From assembly GCA_040880235.1 (NCBI GenBank), contig JBBDIX010000086.1, positions 1-11,061 on the forward strand: a DNA stretch of 11,061 bases. Reading direction: 5' to 3'. The translations under genes and the position numbers were made by a program. The notes under the pieces were generated by a model. The model was not told the origin of the DNA. It did not search any database and saw only the letters and a program-made list of their open reading frames with translations. This DNA comes from JBBDIX01 sp040880235. Its GTDB lineage: Bacteria > Actinomycetota > Nitriliruptoria > Nitriliruptorales > Nitriliruptoraceae. This document shows positions 6,882-11,061 of this stretch, piece by piece (positions within the stretch are counted from its first letter, which is position 1; each line of letters opens with the position of its first letter).

Positions 6882-8321
6882 ATGGATCCACGATTCGAGC
6901 CGGAGCGCTTCTGGCCGCGCCTGATCGCGCTGCTCGACGACGTTCCGCCGGAGGACCGCCGTCCACCCCCGGCCGCCCGCGCCGGTGCGGTGCTCGTGCT
7001 GGTCGAGGACACCGCCGAGGGTCCCCGGATCGTGCTGACCCGCCGACGCCGCGACCTGCGGTCACACCCGGGGCAGGTGTCGTTCCCCGGTGGCCGCATC
7101 GACCCCGGAGAGACGGTCGAACAGGCCGCGCTTCGCGAGGCCCAGGAGGAGGTCGGACTCGACTCCGACAGCGTCGAGGTCGTCGGGATCGGCACCCGCT
7201 TCTACATCCCGCCGTCACGGTTCTGGGTCGTGCCGGTGGTCGCCCGCTGGGTGCGCCCGCACGAGCTGAGCGAGAACCCCTGGGAGGTCGAGCAGATCCT
7301 GCGGGTGCCCGTCGCCGACCTGTGCACCCTCGAGCGACAGCGGCGGGTCGATGCCACCTCGGGCGGGGCGTCGTGGGCGTGGCAGCTCGACGACGACGTG
7401 TTGTGGGGCGCGACCGCACGGGTGCTCACGGTGCTGCTCGACGTCGCGGTCGAGGACTGGACCGGCGGGCGTGCGCCCGACCAGCTGCCGGACGCGGACG
7501 TGGTGCGCCCGTGGGACGCGACCCCGCAGTGGCGCCGCCGCGAGGTGCTCGACGTCGGCGTGCCTTCACGACCACAGGACCAGGTCACCCACGTCACCGT
7601 CGAACAGGTCCGCGCGGTACGCGCGTGGCTGGACGCCCGTGGGGTCGACGGGCGGGTGCGGGGCGAGCACGCCGGTCGGGCACTGACGCGCGCGGCCCGG
7701 CTGCTGTGTGACGGCTCGCTCGCCGGACGCCGGGTCACCGTGCTCGCCGGACCGTCGAGCAACGGCATCGGGGGTCTGGCCGCAGCGCGGCTGCTCGCCT
7801 CCGCCGGTGCGCACGTCACCGCGATGACGGTCGGGCACCCGCGACTGGTCGACCAGACCCACGTCCTGCGAGACGCGCAGGTGACCGTGCAGGCCGTGAC
7901 CGAGGACACGACGTTCGCAGACGTCGATCCCGGGGACGTGGTGATCGACGCGATGCTCGGCATCGGGGCCCAGCCGCCGTTGCGTGACCTGCCGGGGCTG
8001 GTGGGTGACTGGCTGCGTGAGCACGCGGTGCGGATCGTCGCACTGGACCTGCCCAGTGGGATCGCGGCCGACGGGGGACTGCGGGGCACGTGCCTGACCG
8101 TCGACGTCACCATCGCATCCGGACTGCCGGTGGTGTCCCTGCGTCAGCCGGTCGCCCAGCCGTTCATCGGCGACCTGGTGGTCGCGGACGTCGGCATCCC
8201 GCCGGCGGCGTGGCGTGCGGTGGGTGTCGAGGTGCCAGACGGGCTGTTCGCCGAGGGTCCGCTTGTGCGGCTCGAGGCCACCGTTGCCAGTGACGCCCAC
8301 ACCCCAGACCAGACCGCCTGA
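6882..8321 (+). CDS. NUDIX CoA-pyrophosphatase-type domain fused to YjeF_N domain
   Basis: One uninterrupted frame of 479 residues joins two domains. Residues about 30-190 are a NUDIX hydrolase. The Nudix box is exact (G71-x5-E77-x7-R85-E86-x2-E89-E90-x-G92-L93), and the upstream IVLTRRRRDLRSHPGQVSFPGG is the extended signature of the CoA/acyl-CoA pyrophosphatase subgroup (UPF0035, NudL type). Residues about 236-445 resemble the YjeF N-terminal domain (NAD(P)HX epimerase): VTVEQVRAVRAWL and EHAGRALTRAARLL, then the Rossmann-like VTVLAGPSSNGIGGLAAARLL, VVIDAMLGIG (D356), VALDLPSGI (D389, S392) and GDLVVADVGIP (430-440). The usual NNGGDG loop reads SSNGIGG (292-298), so the Asp is absent. ATG 6882 is 31 nt after the Ppx stop; the Shine-Dalgarno is weak. 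A dinucleotide or cofactor housecleaning role is inferred. Confidence 0.92.
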   Translation: MDPRFEPERFWPRLIALLDDVPPEDRRPPPAARAGAVLVLVEDTAEGPRIVLTRRRRDLRSHPGQVSFPGGRIDPGETVEQAALREAQEEVGLDSDSVEVVGIGTRFYIPPSRFWVVPVVARWVRPHELSENPWEVEQILRVPVADLCTLERQRRVDATSGGASWAWQLDDDVLWGATARVLTVLLDVAVEDWTGGRAPDQLPDADVVRPWDATPQWRRREVLDVGVPSRPQDQVTHVTVEQVRAVRAWLDARGVDGRVRGEHAGRALTRAARLLCDGSLAGRRVTVLAGPSSNGIGGLAAARLLASAGAHVTAMTVGHPRLVDQTHVLRDAQVTVQAVTEDTTFADVDPGDVVIDAMLGIGAQPPLRDLPGLVGDWLREHAVRIVALDLPSGIAADGGLRGTCLTVDVTIASGLPVVSLRQPVAQPFIGDLVVADVGIPPAAWRAVGVEVPDGLFAEGPLVRLEATVASDAHTPDQTA

Positions 8322-8621
8322 CACCGCACGGTTCCCATGGTGTCTGCGGAACCCGTGCATCTGTGCGACTCCGTTCGCCGCGCGATGGTCCCCGCGTTGA
8401 GCGTTTCCGCGGACGTGCCAACACGCCCATCGCTGCCCGACGGAACCTGTCGTCACCTCTCCTCACCCACTCGCGAAACGCCGTACGAGTTGGGGGGACA
8501 GGCTCGCCTGAACAGCGGAACGGCAAGATCGTCACGGGACGCAGCCGTGCAGTGTCTGGAGTGTCATCTCTGCATCCGCAGGTGCAGGTGGTAGGCGTCG
8601 CTCTCTTCCGGGTGACGGCCG
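8322..8621. other. Convergent intergenic region, no convincing gene
   Basis: These 300 nt separate two convergent genes. Besides the inverted repeat at its left end I see only weak hairpins: CACGG/CCGTG (8533-8549, 7-nt loop) and CTGCA/TGCAG (8570-8587, 8-nt loop). A 12-bp palindrome TGACGGCCGTCA (8613-8624) overlaps the lipoprotein stop. The forward frame from ATG 8337 to 8594 encodes a Ser/Arg/Cys-rich sequence with no domain, and has no Shine-Dalgarno. The base composition is a little less GC-rich than the flanks. Confidence 0.5.
8326..8358 (+). terminator. Terminator-like inverted repeat after the housekeeping block
   Basis: Arms GCACGGTTCC (8326-8335) and GGAACC-c-GTGC (8348-8358) pair over 10 bp with one bulged C and a 12-nt loop, beginning 5 nt after the stop of the NUDIX-YjeF gene. 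No T-run follows. In high-GC actinobacteria hairpins without a U-tract often end operons, so a terminator or 3'-end processing site is likely. Confidence 0.5.
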
Positions 8622-9149
8622 TCAGCTTGCCTGCTCGGCGTGGTCGCCGTGGTCGGACACCTGGGCCGCGCCCCACTGGTGCAGGGCCTCGACGAGCTCG
8701 GGGTCCTCGGTGGTGTAGGTCAGCCGGGCACCGTCGTCGCGGGTCTCGAACTCGATGTCGATGTCGGTGGCGCCGCTACGGAGATCCGCCAGACCCGGCA
8801 TGTCATCGCCGTGGATGGTCGCCGGGTCGTCGAGATCACCTTGGGCGAACCGGGCCGCTTCCTCCTCGAGATGCTCGCGGATCAACGCGATCTGCTCACC
8901 GTCGTCGGGGTCGTGGGCGGTGATCGTCTGGACCAGCCCTGTCTCGGTCGACGCGAAGCGGTGGGTCGTGGCGTCGAGGTCGAACGGCATCACCTGGCTG
9001 CCGCGCTCGGCCACGTCGGCCTGGTGATCGGCCGAGGCATCGGCCTCGCTCGCGCAGGCGGCCAGGGCCACGGCGGCCAGGACGCCGCCCAGAAGCCCCG
9101 CGACGGTGCGCAGGCTGCGGTGGGTGTGCCGCTCAGTCGTTCGTGTCAT
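8622..9149 (-). CDS. Conserved lipoprotein with HGDDMPGL motif and His-rich end
   Basis: Predicted lipid-anchored extracytoplasmic protein of 175 residues. A basic N-terminus (Arg/His/Thr) is followed by the hydrophobic GLLGGVLAAVALAAC, with a lipobox ending at Cys32. An Asp/Ala-rich linker (33-50) leads to a small domain of about 54-168: MPFDLDATTHRF (54-65), QTITAHDPDD, EQIALIREHLEEEAARFAQGD (85-105), HGDDMPGL (113-120), the strand DIDIEFETRDDGARLTYTT and a last helix ELVEALHQWGAAQ. It ends in SDHGDHAE. I recall similar actinobacterial and proteobacterial proteins, some misnamed aspartate carbamoyltransferase, but no proven function. H63, H113, M117, H157, H167 and H170 could bind metal (inference). 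ATG 9149 has GAGG 6 nt upstream and overlaps the end of the MarR gene by 17 nt, so the two form an operon. Confidence 0.87.
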   Translation of the reverse strand: MTRTTERHTHRSLRTVAGLLGGVLAAVALAACASEADASADHQADVAERGSQVMPFDLDATTHRFASTETGLVQTITAHDPDDGEQIALIREHLEEEAARFAQGDLDDPATIHGDDMPGLADLRSGATDIDIEFETRDDGARLTYTTEDPELVEALHQWGAAQVSDHGDHAEQAS

Positions 9150-9582
9150 GGGCAGCCTCGATCAGGGTGTCCAGGGCGTCGAGCACCCCGGTTCGGTCAT
9201 CTTCGGGTATGCGTCGGAGCAGCCGGGCGAGTCGCGCTCGGCGCAGCTCGGCGATCTCCACTGCGGTGTCATGTCCGGTGGTGGTCAGCTCGACCAGACG
9301 GCGTCTGGCATCCGTGTCGTCGGCACGTTGCACGATCAGGCCACGCTGCTCCAGCTGGCCGACGAGCCGACTCACGGTCGACTTGGTCAGCTCCAGGCGG
9401 CGGGCCAGCTCCTTCTGTGACAACGCACCCTCGGCGGCAAGCACGCTGATCGCGTGCGCCTGAGAGACCGGGATCTGCGCACCGCAGGGGGTCTGTTCTG
9501 GCCGGTGAAGCCCGAACGCTCGCACGAACGCCACGACACGGTTCTGCAGCGCCGCGGCTGTCTGCTCGGGTTCTTCCCACAT
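9133..9582 (-). CDS. MarR family transcriptional regulator
   Basis: DNA-binding regulator of 149 residues, typical MarR length. The N-terminal helix is LQNRVVAFVRAFGL. The winged helix-turn-helix spans about 36-105: PVSQAHAISVLAAEGALSQKELARRLELTKSTVSRLVGQLEQRGLI with the recognition helix at about 66-79, and the wing carries ADDTDARRRLVELT (DxRRR motif). C-terminal helices (105-145) provide the dimer interface. One Cys (C33) lies near the possible ligand pocket or redox site. The ATG at 9582 has no Shine-Dalgarno but sits 6 nt after a TAnnnT box, so the mRNA may be leaderless. It overlaps the downstream lipoprotein gene and is divergent from the DUF305 gene, so self-control and control of one or both neighbours is the natural guess. 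The signal it senses cannot be read from sequence. Confidence 0.95.
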   Translation of the reverse strand: MWEEPEQTAAALQNRVVAFVRAFGLHRPEQTPCGAQIPVSQAHAISVLAAEGALSQKELARRLELTKSTVSRLVGQLEQRGLIVQRADDTDARRRLVELTTTGHDTAVEIAELRRARLARLLRRIPEDDRTGVLDALDTLIEAAHDTND

Positions 9583-9588
9583 GGTTCG

Positions 9589-9617
9589 ACGCTACAACCA
9601 ATCGGTGCCGATGGCGA
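9589..9617 (-). promoter_or_regulatory. Candidate MarR promoter with internal operator palindrome
   Basis: Reading the minus strand, TCGCCA (9617-9612, 4 of 6 matches to a -35) and TAGCGT (9594-9589, TAnnnT -10) are 17 nt apart. The -10 is followed by exactly 6 nt and the ATG at 9582. The spacer contains ATCGG-TG-CCGAT (9601-9612), a perfect 5-bp-arm palindrome. A dimeric regulator bound there would block polymerase, which fits MarR autorepression. Confidence 0.42.
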
Positions 9618-9645
9618 ATCAGCCCTGTCGGTCCTCAGCGCGACC

Positions 9646-9671
9646 GCGAGACCCCTGTTGCAGGATCTCGC
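9646..9671. promoter_or_regulatory. 26-bp dyad in the divergent MarR/DUF305 promoter region
   Basis: Outer arms GCGAGA (9646-9651) and TCTCGC (9666-9671) enclose inner arms CCTG (9654-9657) and CAGG (9661-9664) around TTG. The outer and inner arms are separated by CC on the left and A on the right. It lies between the two divergent genes, about 64 nt from the MarR start and 180 nt from the DUF305 start. It could be an operator for a dimeric regulator or a hairpin. Confidence 0.4.
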
Positions 9672-9753
9672 CCGATCCGGTCGTCCACACGTCATGGCAC
9701 CGAGAGGGCGCACCTCGATGCCGGTCCGCGGCTGCCGCCGCCGGTTGGCGCCG

Positions 9754-9809
9754 CTTCACATGATCTTCACGGGGGCGGTCCAGGGGGCTTCACACGCAGG
9801 TCGTTCACT
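9754..9809 (+). promoter_or_regulatory. TTCAC direct repeats upstream of the DUF305 gene
   Basis: TTCAC occurs four times on one strand, at 9755, 9766, 9789 and 9804. The first two lie in CTTCACATGAT and CTTCACGGGGG, adjacent 11-nt units with exact 11-bp periodicity. OmpR/PhoB-family response regulators bind such head-to-tail repeats one helical turn apart, and the actinobacterial PHO box is built of 11-nt GTTCAC-type units. The array ends 44 nt before the DUF305 start. Confidence 0.42.
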
Positions 9810-9852
9810 GTGCAGACATGCACCGAACGATGAAACCGAGAGGACGTGCACG

Positions 9853-10635
9853 ATGTCGCAGAGTGTGAAGAAGATCCTGCTCGTGGTGGCCATCGTCGGT
9901 CTGGTGGCGATCCCGGTCGCCGCTGTCGCGTTGGGCGGCCCCGCTGGGTTTGCACACCGGGGTGAAGCCGGGGCGGGGGCGGGGTTCGGCCCCGTCGGGT
10001 CCGGCGGGGCGATGGGTTGGCACGCCGGAGTCCGCGCTGCGGGCATGGGCAGCGGTCAGCGGATGGGTGACCACGGAGCCACCGGGACGATGCTGATGGG
10101 GATGTCCGGCCACATGTTGACCGTCGACAGCGAGTTCGACTACCTCACCCACATGATCCCCCACCACGAGGAGGCAATCGCCTCTGCCGAGCTGCTGCTG
10201 GCAGGGACGGAACGTCCGGAGATGGAGGCCTTCGCCCGGGACATCATCGACACGCAGTCTGCTGAGGTGGCCCAGATGCAGACGTGGCTCGAGGAGGAGT
10301 ACCCGGAACGCGACGTGGCGGTCCACTACGAGCCGATGATGCGCGATCTGACCGGTCTGAGCGGCGAGGAGCTTGATCAGGCGTTCCTCGAGGACATGGT
10401 CGGCCACCACATGGCGGCGGTGATGATGTCGCAGCAACTGCTCGTCGGCGACCTTGCCGAACAACCAGAGGTGGTCCCGTTCGCCGAGCAGATCCGGGAC
10501 TCGCAGCACGCCGAGATCATGCAGATGCGTGTCTGGCTGGCGGACTGGTTCGGCCAGGACGCGATGGGCCCGATGGGGTCGATGGGCCCGACGGGGTCGA
10601 TGGGCCCGATGGGTTCGACGGGATCGCGCCGCTGA
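9853..10635 (+). CDS. Secreted tandem-DUF305 protein with Met-rich tail, probable metal binder
   Basis: Extracytoplasmic protein of 260 residues. Residues 6-28 are a hydrophobic signal or anchor. A Gly/Met/His-rich linker follows (about 29-90, with GMGSGQRMGDHG and MLMGMSGHML). Two DUF305 four-helix halves come next. Half 1 is about 92-150: FDYLTHMIPHHEEAIASAELL with H100, M101, H104, H105, then DTQSAEVAQMQTWLEEEY. Half 2 is about 176-235: FLEDMVGHHMAAVMMSQQLL with M182, H185, H186, M187, then DSQHAEIMQMRVWLADWF. The final 25 residues are Met-Gly-Pro/Ser repeats. The family has a ferritin-like helical fold, and the DUF305 protein CopM of Synechocystis binds copper, so copper or other soft-metal binding is the best guess. 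ATG 9853 has GAGAGGA 8 nt upstream. The SHOCT gene follows 52 nt later and is probably co-transcribed. Confidence 0.95.
   Translation: MSQSVKKILLVVAIVGLVAIPVAAVALGGPAGFAHRGEAGAGAGFGPVGSGGAMGWHAGVRAAGMGSGQRMGDHGATGTMLMGMSGHMLTVDSEFDYLTHMIPHHEEAIASAELLLAGTERPEMEAFARDIIDTQSAEVAQMQTWLEEEYPERDVAVHYEPMMRDLTGLSGEELDQAFLEDMVGHHMAAVMMSQQLLVGDLAEQPEVVPFAEQIRDSQHAEIMQMRVWLADWFGQDAMGPMGSMGPTGSMGPMGSTGSRR
10563..10626 (+). repeat. 18-bp tandem repeat encoding the Met-Gly-Pro tail
   Basis: Three full units (10563-10580, 10581-10598, 10599-10616) and a partial fourth share the pattern GATGGGCCCGAyGGGkTC; units differ by single substitutions. Each unit codes for six residues of the form M-G-P-(M/T)-G-S at the C-terminus of the DUF305 protein. 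The near identity suggests recent slippage or duplication; copy number could vary between strains. Confidence 0.85.
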
Positions 10636-10654
10636 CGTCACCGACCGGTGACGT
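10635..10654. promoter_or_regulatory. Perfect 9-bp-arm palindrome between the DUF305 and SHOCT genes
   Basis: ACGTCACCG (10635-10643) and CGGTGACGT (10646-10654) are exact reverse complements separated by AC. The left arm begins on the last base of the DUF305 stop codon, and the right arm ends 22 nt before the AAGGAG of the next gene. As DNA it is a classical operator for a dimeric repressor. As RNA it would be an 8-bp stem with a 4-nt loop, able to stabilise or attenuate the upstream message. No T-run follows. Confidence 0.55.
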
Positions 10655-10687
10655 GCCAGGACAGACGTGACGGAGAAGGAGTCCATG

Positions 10688-10900
10688 ATGATGTGGGGTT
10701 TCGGGACATGGCTGTGGTGGATGTCACTGGTGTGGCTGGCGCTGCTCGGCGTCGCGGTGTGGCTGGTGATCTCGATCAACCGGCCGACCGCGCGACGACC
10801 GGGCAATCAGGCACTGACGATCCTCGCGGAGCGGTTCGCGCGGGGTGAGATCGACCACGACGAGTTCGAGAGCCGCCGCAGCGAACTTGCGCGCCAGTGA
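10688..10900 (+). CDS. Small membrane protein with C-terminal SHOCT motif
   Basis: Protein of 70 residues: a Trp-rich N-terminal membrane helix (about 4-30, GTWLWWMSLVWLALLGVAVWLVISI), a short basic linker (NRPTARRPG) and a SHOCT motif (42-70, ALTILAERFARGEIDHDEFESRRSELA). SHOCT is a short two-helix oligomerisation module often found at the ends of small membrane proteins; its partners here are unknown. AAGGAG (10676-10681) lies 6 nt before ATG 10688. ATGs at 10685 and 10691 and a GTG at 10667 are in frame, so the start is uncertain by a few residues. It lies just downstream of the DUF305 gene and in front of a response regulator gene, and probably belongs to the same stress cassette. Confidence 0.86.
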   Translation: MMWGFGTWLWWMSLVWLALLGVAVWLVISINRPTARRPGNQALTILAERFARGEIDHDEFESRRSELARQ

Positions 10901-10911
10901 TCACACGCGGG

Positions 10912-10933
10912 GGCCGGGGCGTACACCCCGGCC
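10912..10933 (+). terminator. Strong GC hairpin after the SHOCT gene
   Basis: GGCCGGGG (10912-10919) and CCCCGGCC (10926-10933) form a perfect 8-bp G/C stem with a 6-nt loop, 11 nt past the SHOCT stop. No U-tract follows, typical of actinobacterial hairpin terminators. Because it covers the place where a -35 box of the next gene would lie, it may also act as an operator. Confidence 0.6.
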
Positions 10934-10943
10934 TCGGCGCTTC

Positions 10944-10955
10944 TAGCATGACCGC
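10944..10955 (+). promoter_or_regulatory. -10 box for a leaderless response regulator mRNA
   Basis: TAGCAT (10944-10949) is a TAnnnT-type -10 element followed by 6 nt and then the ATG at 10956, so transcription would start at or next to the start codon. No Shine-Dalgarno is present. No good -35 is visible; the region is occupied by the GC hairpin. Confidence 0.5.
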
Positions 10956-11061
10956 ATGAGAGTGGAACGAGTGCTGGTCGTCGACGACGAGGAGCGGATC
11001 CGCTCCCTGGTCAGCACCTATCTGCGGGCCGAGGGGTTCGAGGTAGACGAGGCAGCCACCG
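10956..11061 (+). CDS. Response regulator receiver domain, N-terminal fragment (runs off the window)
   Basis: Only the first 35 codons are inside the window: MRVERVLVVDDEERIRSLVS and onward through TYLRAEGFEVDEAAT. This is the start of a CheY-like receiver: strand 1 (VLVV), the acidic pair D10-D11 that coordinates Mg, and helix 1 (RIRSLVSTYLRAEGFEV). The phosphoacceptor Asp and the output domain lie beyond the edge. The RxLVxxYLxxEGFxV pattern is typical of OmpR/PhoB-type regulators, which is inference; a histidine kinase gene probably follows. The next upstream ATG (10948) opens a three-codon frame only, so ATG 10956 is the start. Confidence 0.9.
   Translation, partial: MRVERVLVVDDEERIRSLVSTYLRAEGFEVDEAAT

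Noticed and set aside
8522..8550. GGGACGCAGCC and GGCAAG resembling part of a cyclic-di-GMP riboswitch
   Set aside because: The conserved GCAAACC core and the first stem are missing, and no co-oriented gene follows.
8570..8587. CTGCA/TGCAG hairpin as the terminator of the minus-strand lipoprotein gene
   Set aside because: Only 5 bp with an 8-nt loop and no T-run; too weak to call as a feature.
8337..8594. 85-codon + strand frame with a Cys cluster near its end (QCLECHLCIRRC)
   Set aside because: No Shine-Dalgarno, it starts inside the terminator-like hairpin, and the composition is not protein-like. The Cys spacing looks ferredoxin-like by chance, without the surrounding fold.
9454..9852. 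N-terminal extension of the DUF305 frame back to 9454
   Set aside because: It would run antisense through the MarR start and promoter. ATG 9853 has a strong Shine-Dalgarno and is followed at once by a signal-like hydrophobic segment.
10648..10848. 66-codon frame from GTG 10648 overlapping the SHOCT gene
   Set aside because: The other frame has a membrane helix, a SHOCT motif and a good Shine-Dalgarno; this one has none of these.
1..11061. tRNA or rRNA genes, CRISPR arrays, insertion sequences, phage or toxin-antitoxin genes
   Set aside because: I looked on both strands and saw no cloverleaf, repeat-spacer pattern, transposase motif or terminal inverted repeats.

Overview
The window is very GC-rich, uses GTG and TTG starts freely, and packs its genes into tight 1-nt and 4-nt overlaps. 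The order mazG - (small protein) - eno - DivIC/FtsB-like - DUF501 - Ppx/GppA matches the core actinobacterial neighbourhood that I recall from Mycobacterium tuberculosis (mfd, mazG, lpqU, eno, divIC-like, DUF501, ppx2; Rv1020-Rv1026, from memory). This looks like chromosome of a high-GC actinobacterium, probably a deep-branching lineage, because a SurA-type lipoprotein, a YabR-like S1 protein and a NUDIX-YjeF fusion are interleaved. The lineage is inference.

Region 1 (about 212-8321, all + strand) is a housekeeping block. It encodes a SurA/PrsA-type foldase lipoprotein, MazG, a small zinc-ribbon membrane protein, enolase, a DivIC/FtsB-like divisome protein, a single-S1-domain RNA-binding protein, DUF501, a short Ppx/GppA phosphatase, and a 479-residue fusion of a CoA-pyrophosphatase-type NUDIX domain to a divergent YjeF_N (NAD(P)HX epimerase-type) domain. 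MazG, the NUDIX domain and the YjeF_N domain all fit nucleotide or cofactor housecleaning; the Ppx homologue acts on polyphosphate or (p)ppGpp. Promoter-like sequences of the same shape (TTGsss-N18-TACCGT) precede eno and the S1 gene. A strong inverted repeat follows the block.

Region 2 (8322-8621) is a 300-bp convergent intergenic stretch without a convincing gene.

Region 3 (8622-11061) looks like a small regulated envelope or metal-stress cassette. On the minus strand a MarR-family regulator overlaps a His-rich lipoprotein. Divergently on the plus strand lie a secreted tandem-DUF305 protein with Met/His motifs and a Met-Gly-Pro repeat tail, a tiny membrane SHOCT protein, and the first 35 codons of a response regulator. 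The DUF305-plus-response-regulator pairing recalls the CopM/CopR/CopS copper system of Synechocystis, so copper handling is the leading but unproven hypothesis. The region holds several unexplained dyads and direct repeats: a 9-bp-arm palindrome at the DUF305 stop codon, an 11-bp-period TTCAC repeat upstream of DUF305, a 26-bp dyad in the divergent promoter region, and a palindrome inside the MarR promoter. Both regulator genes have a TAnnnT-N6-ATG layout, which suggests leaderless transcripts.
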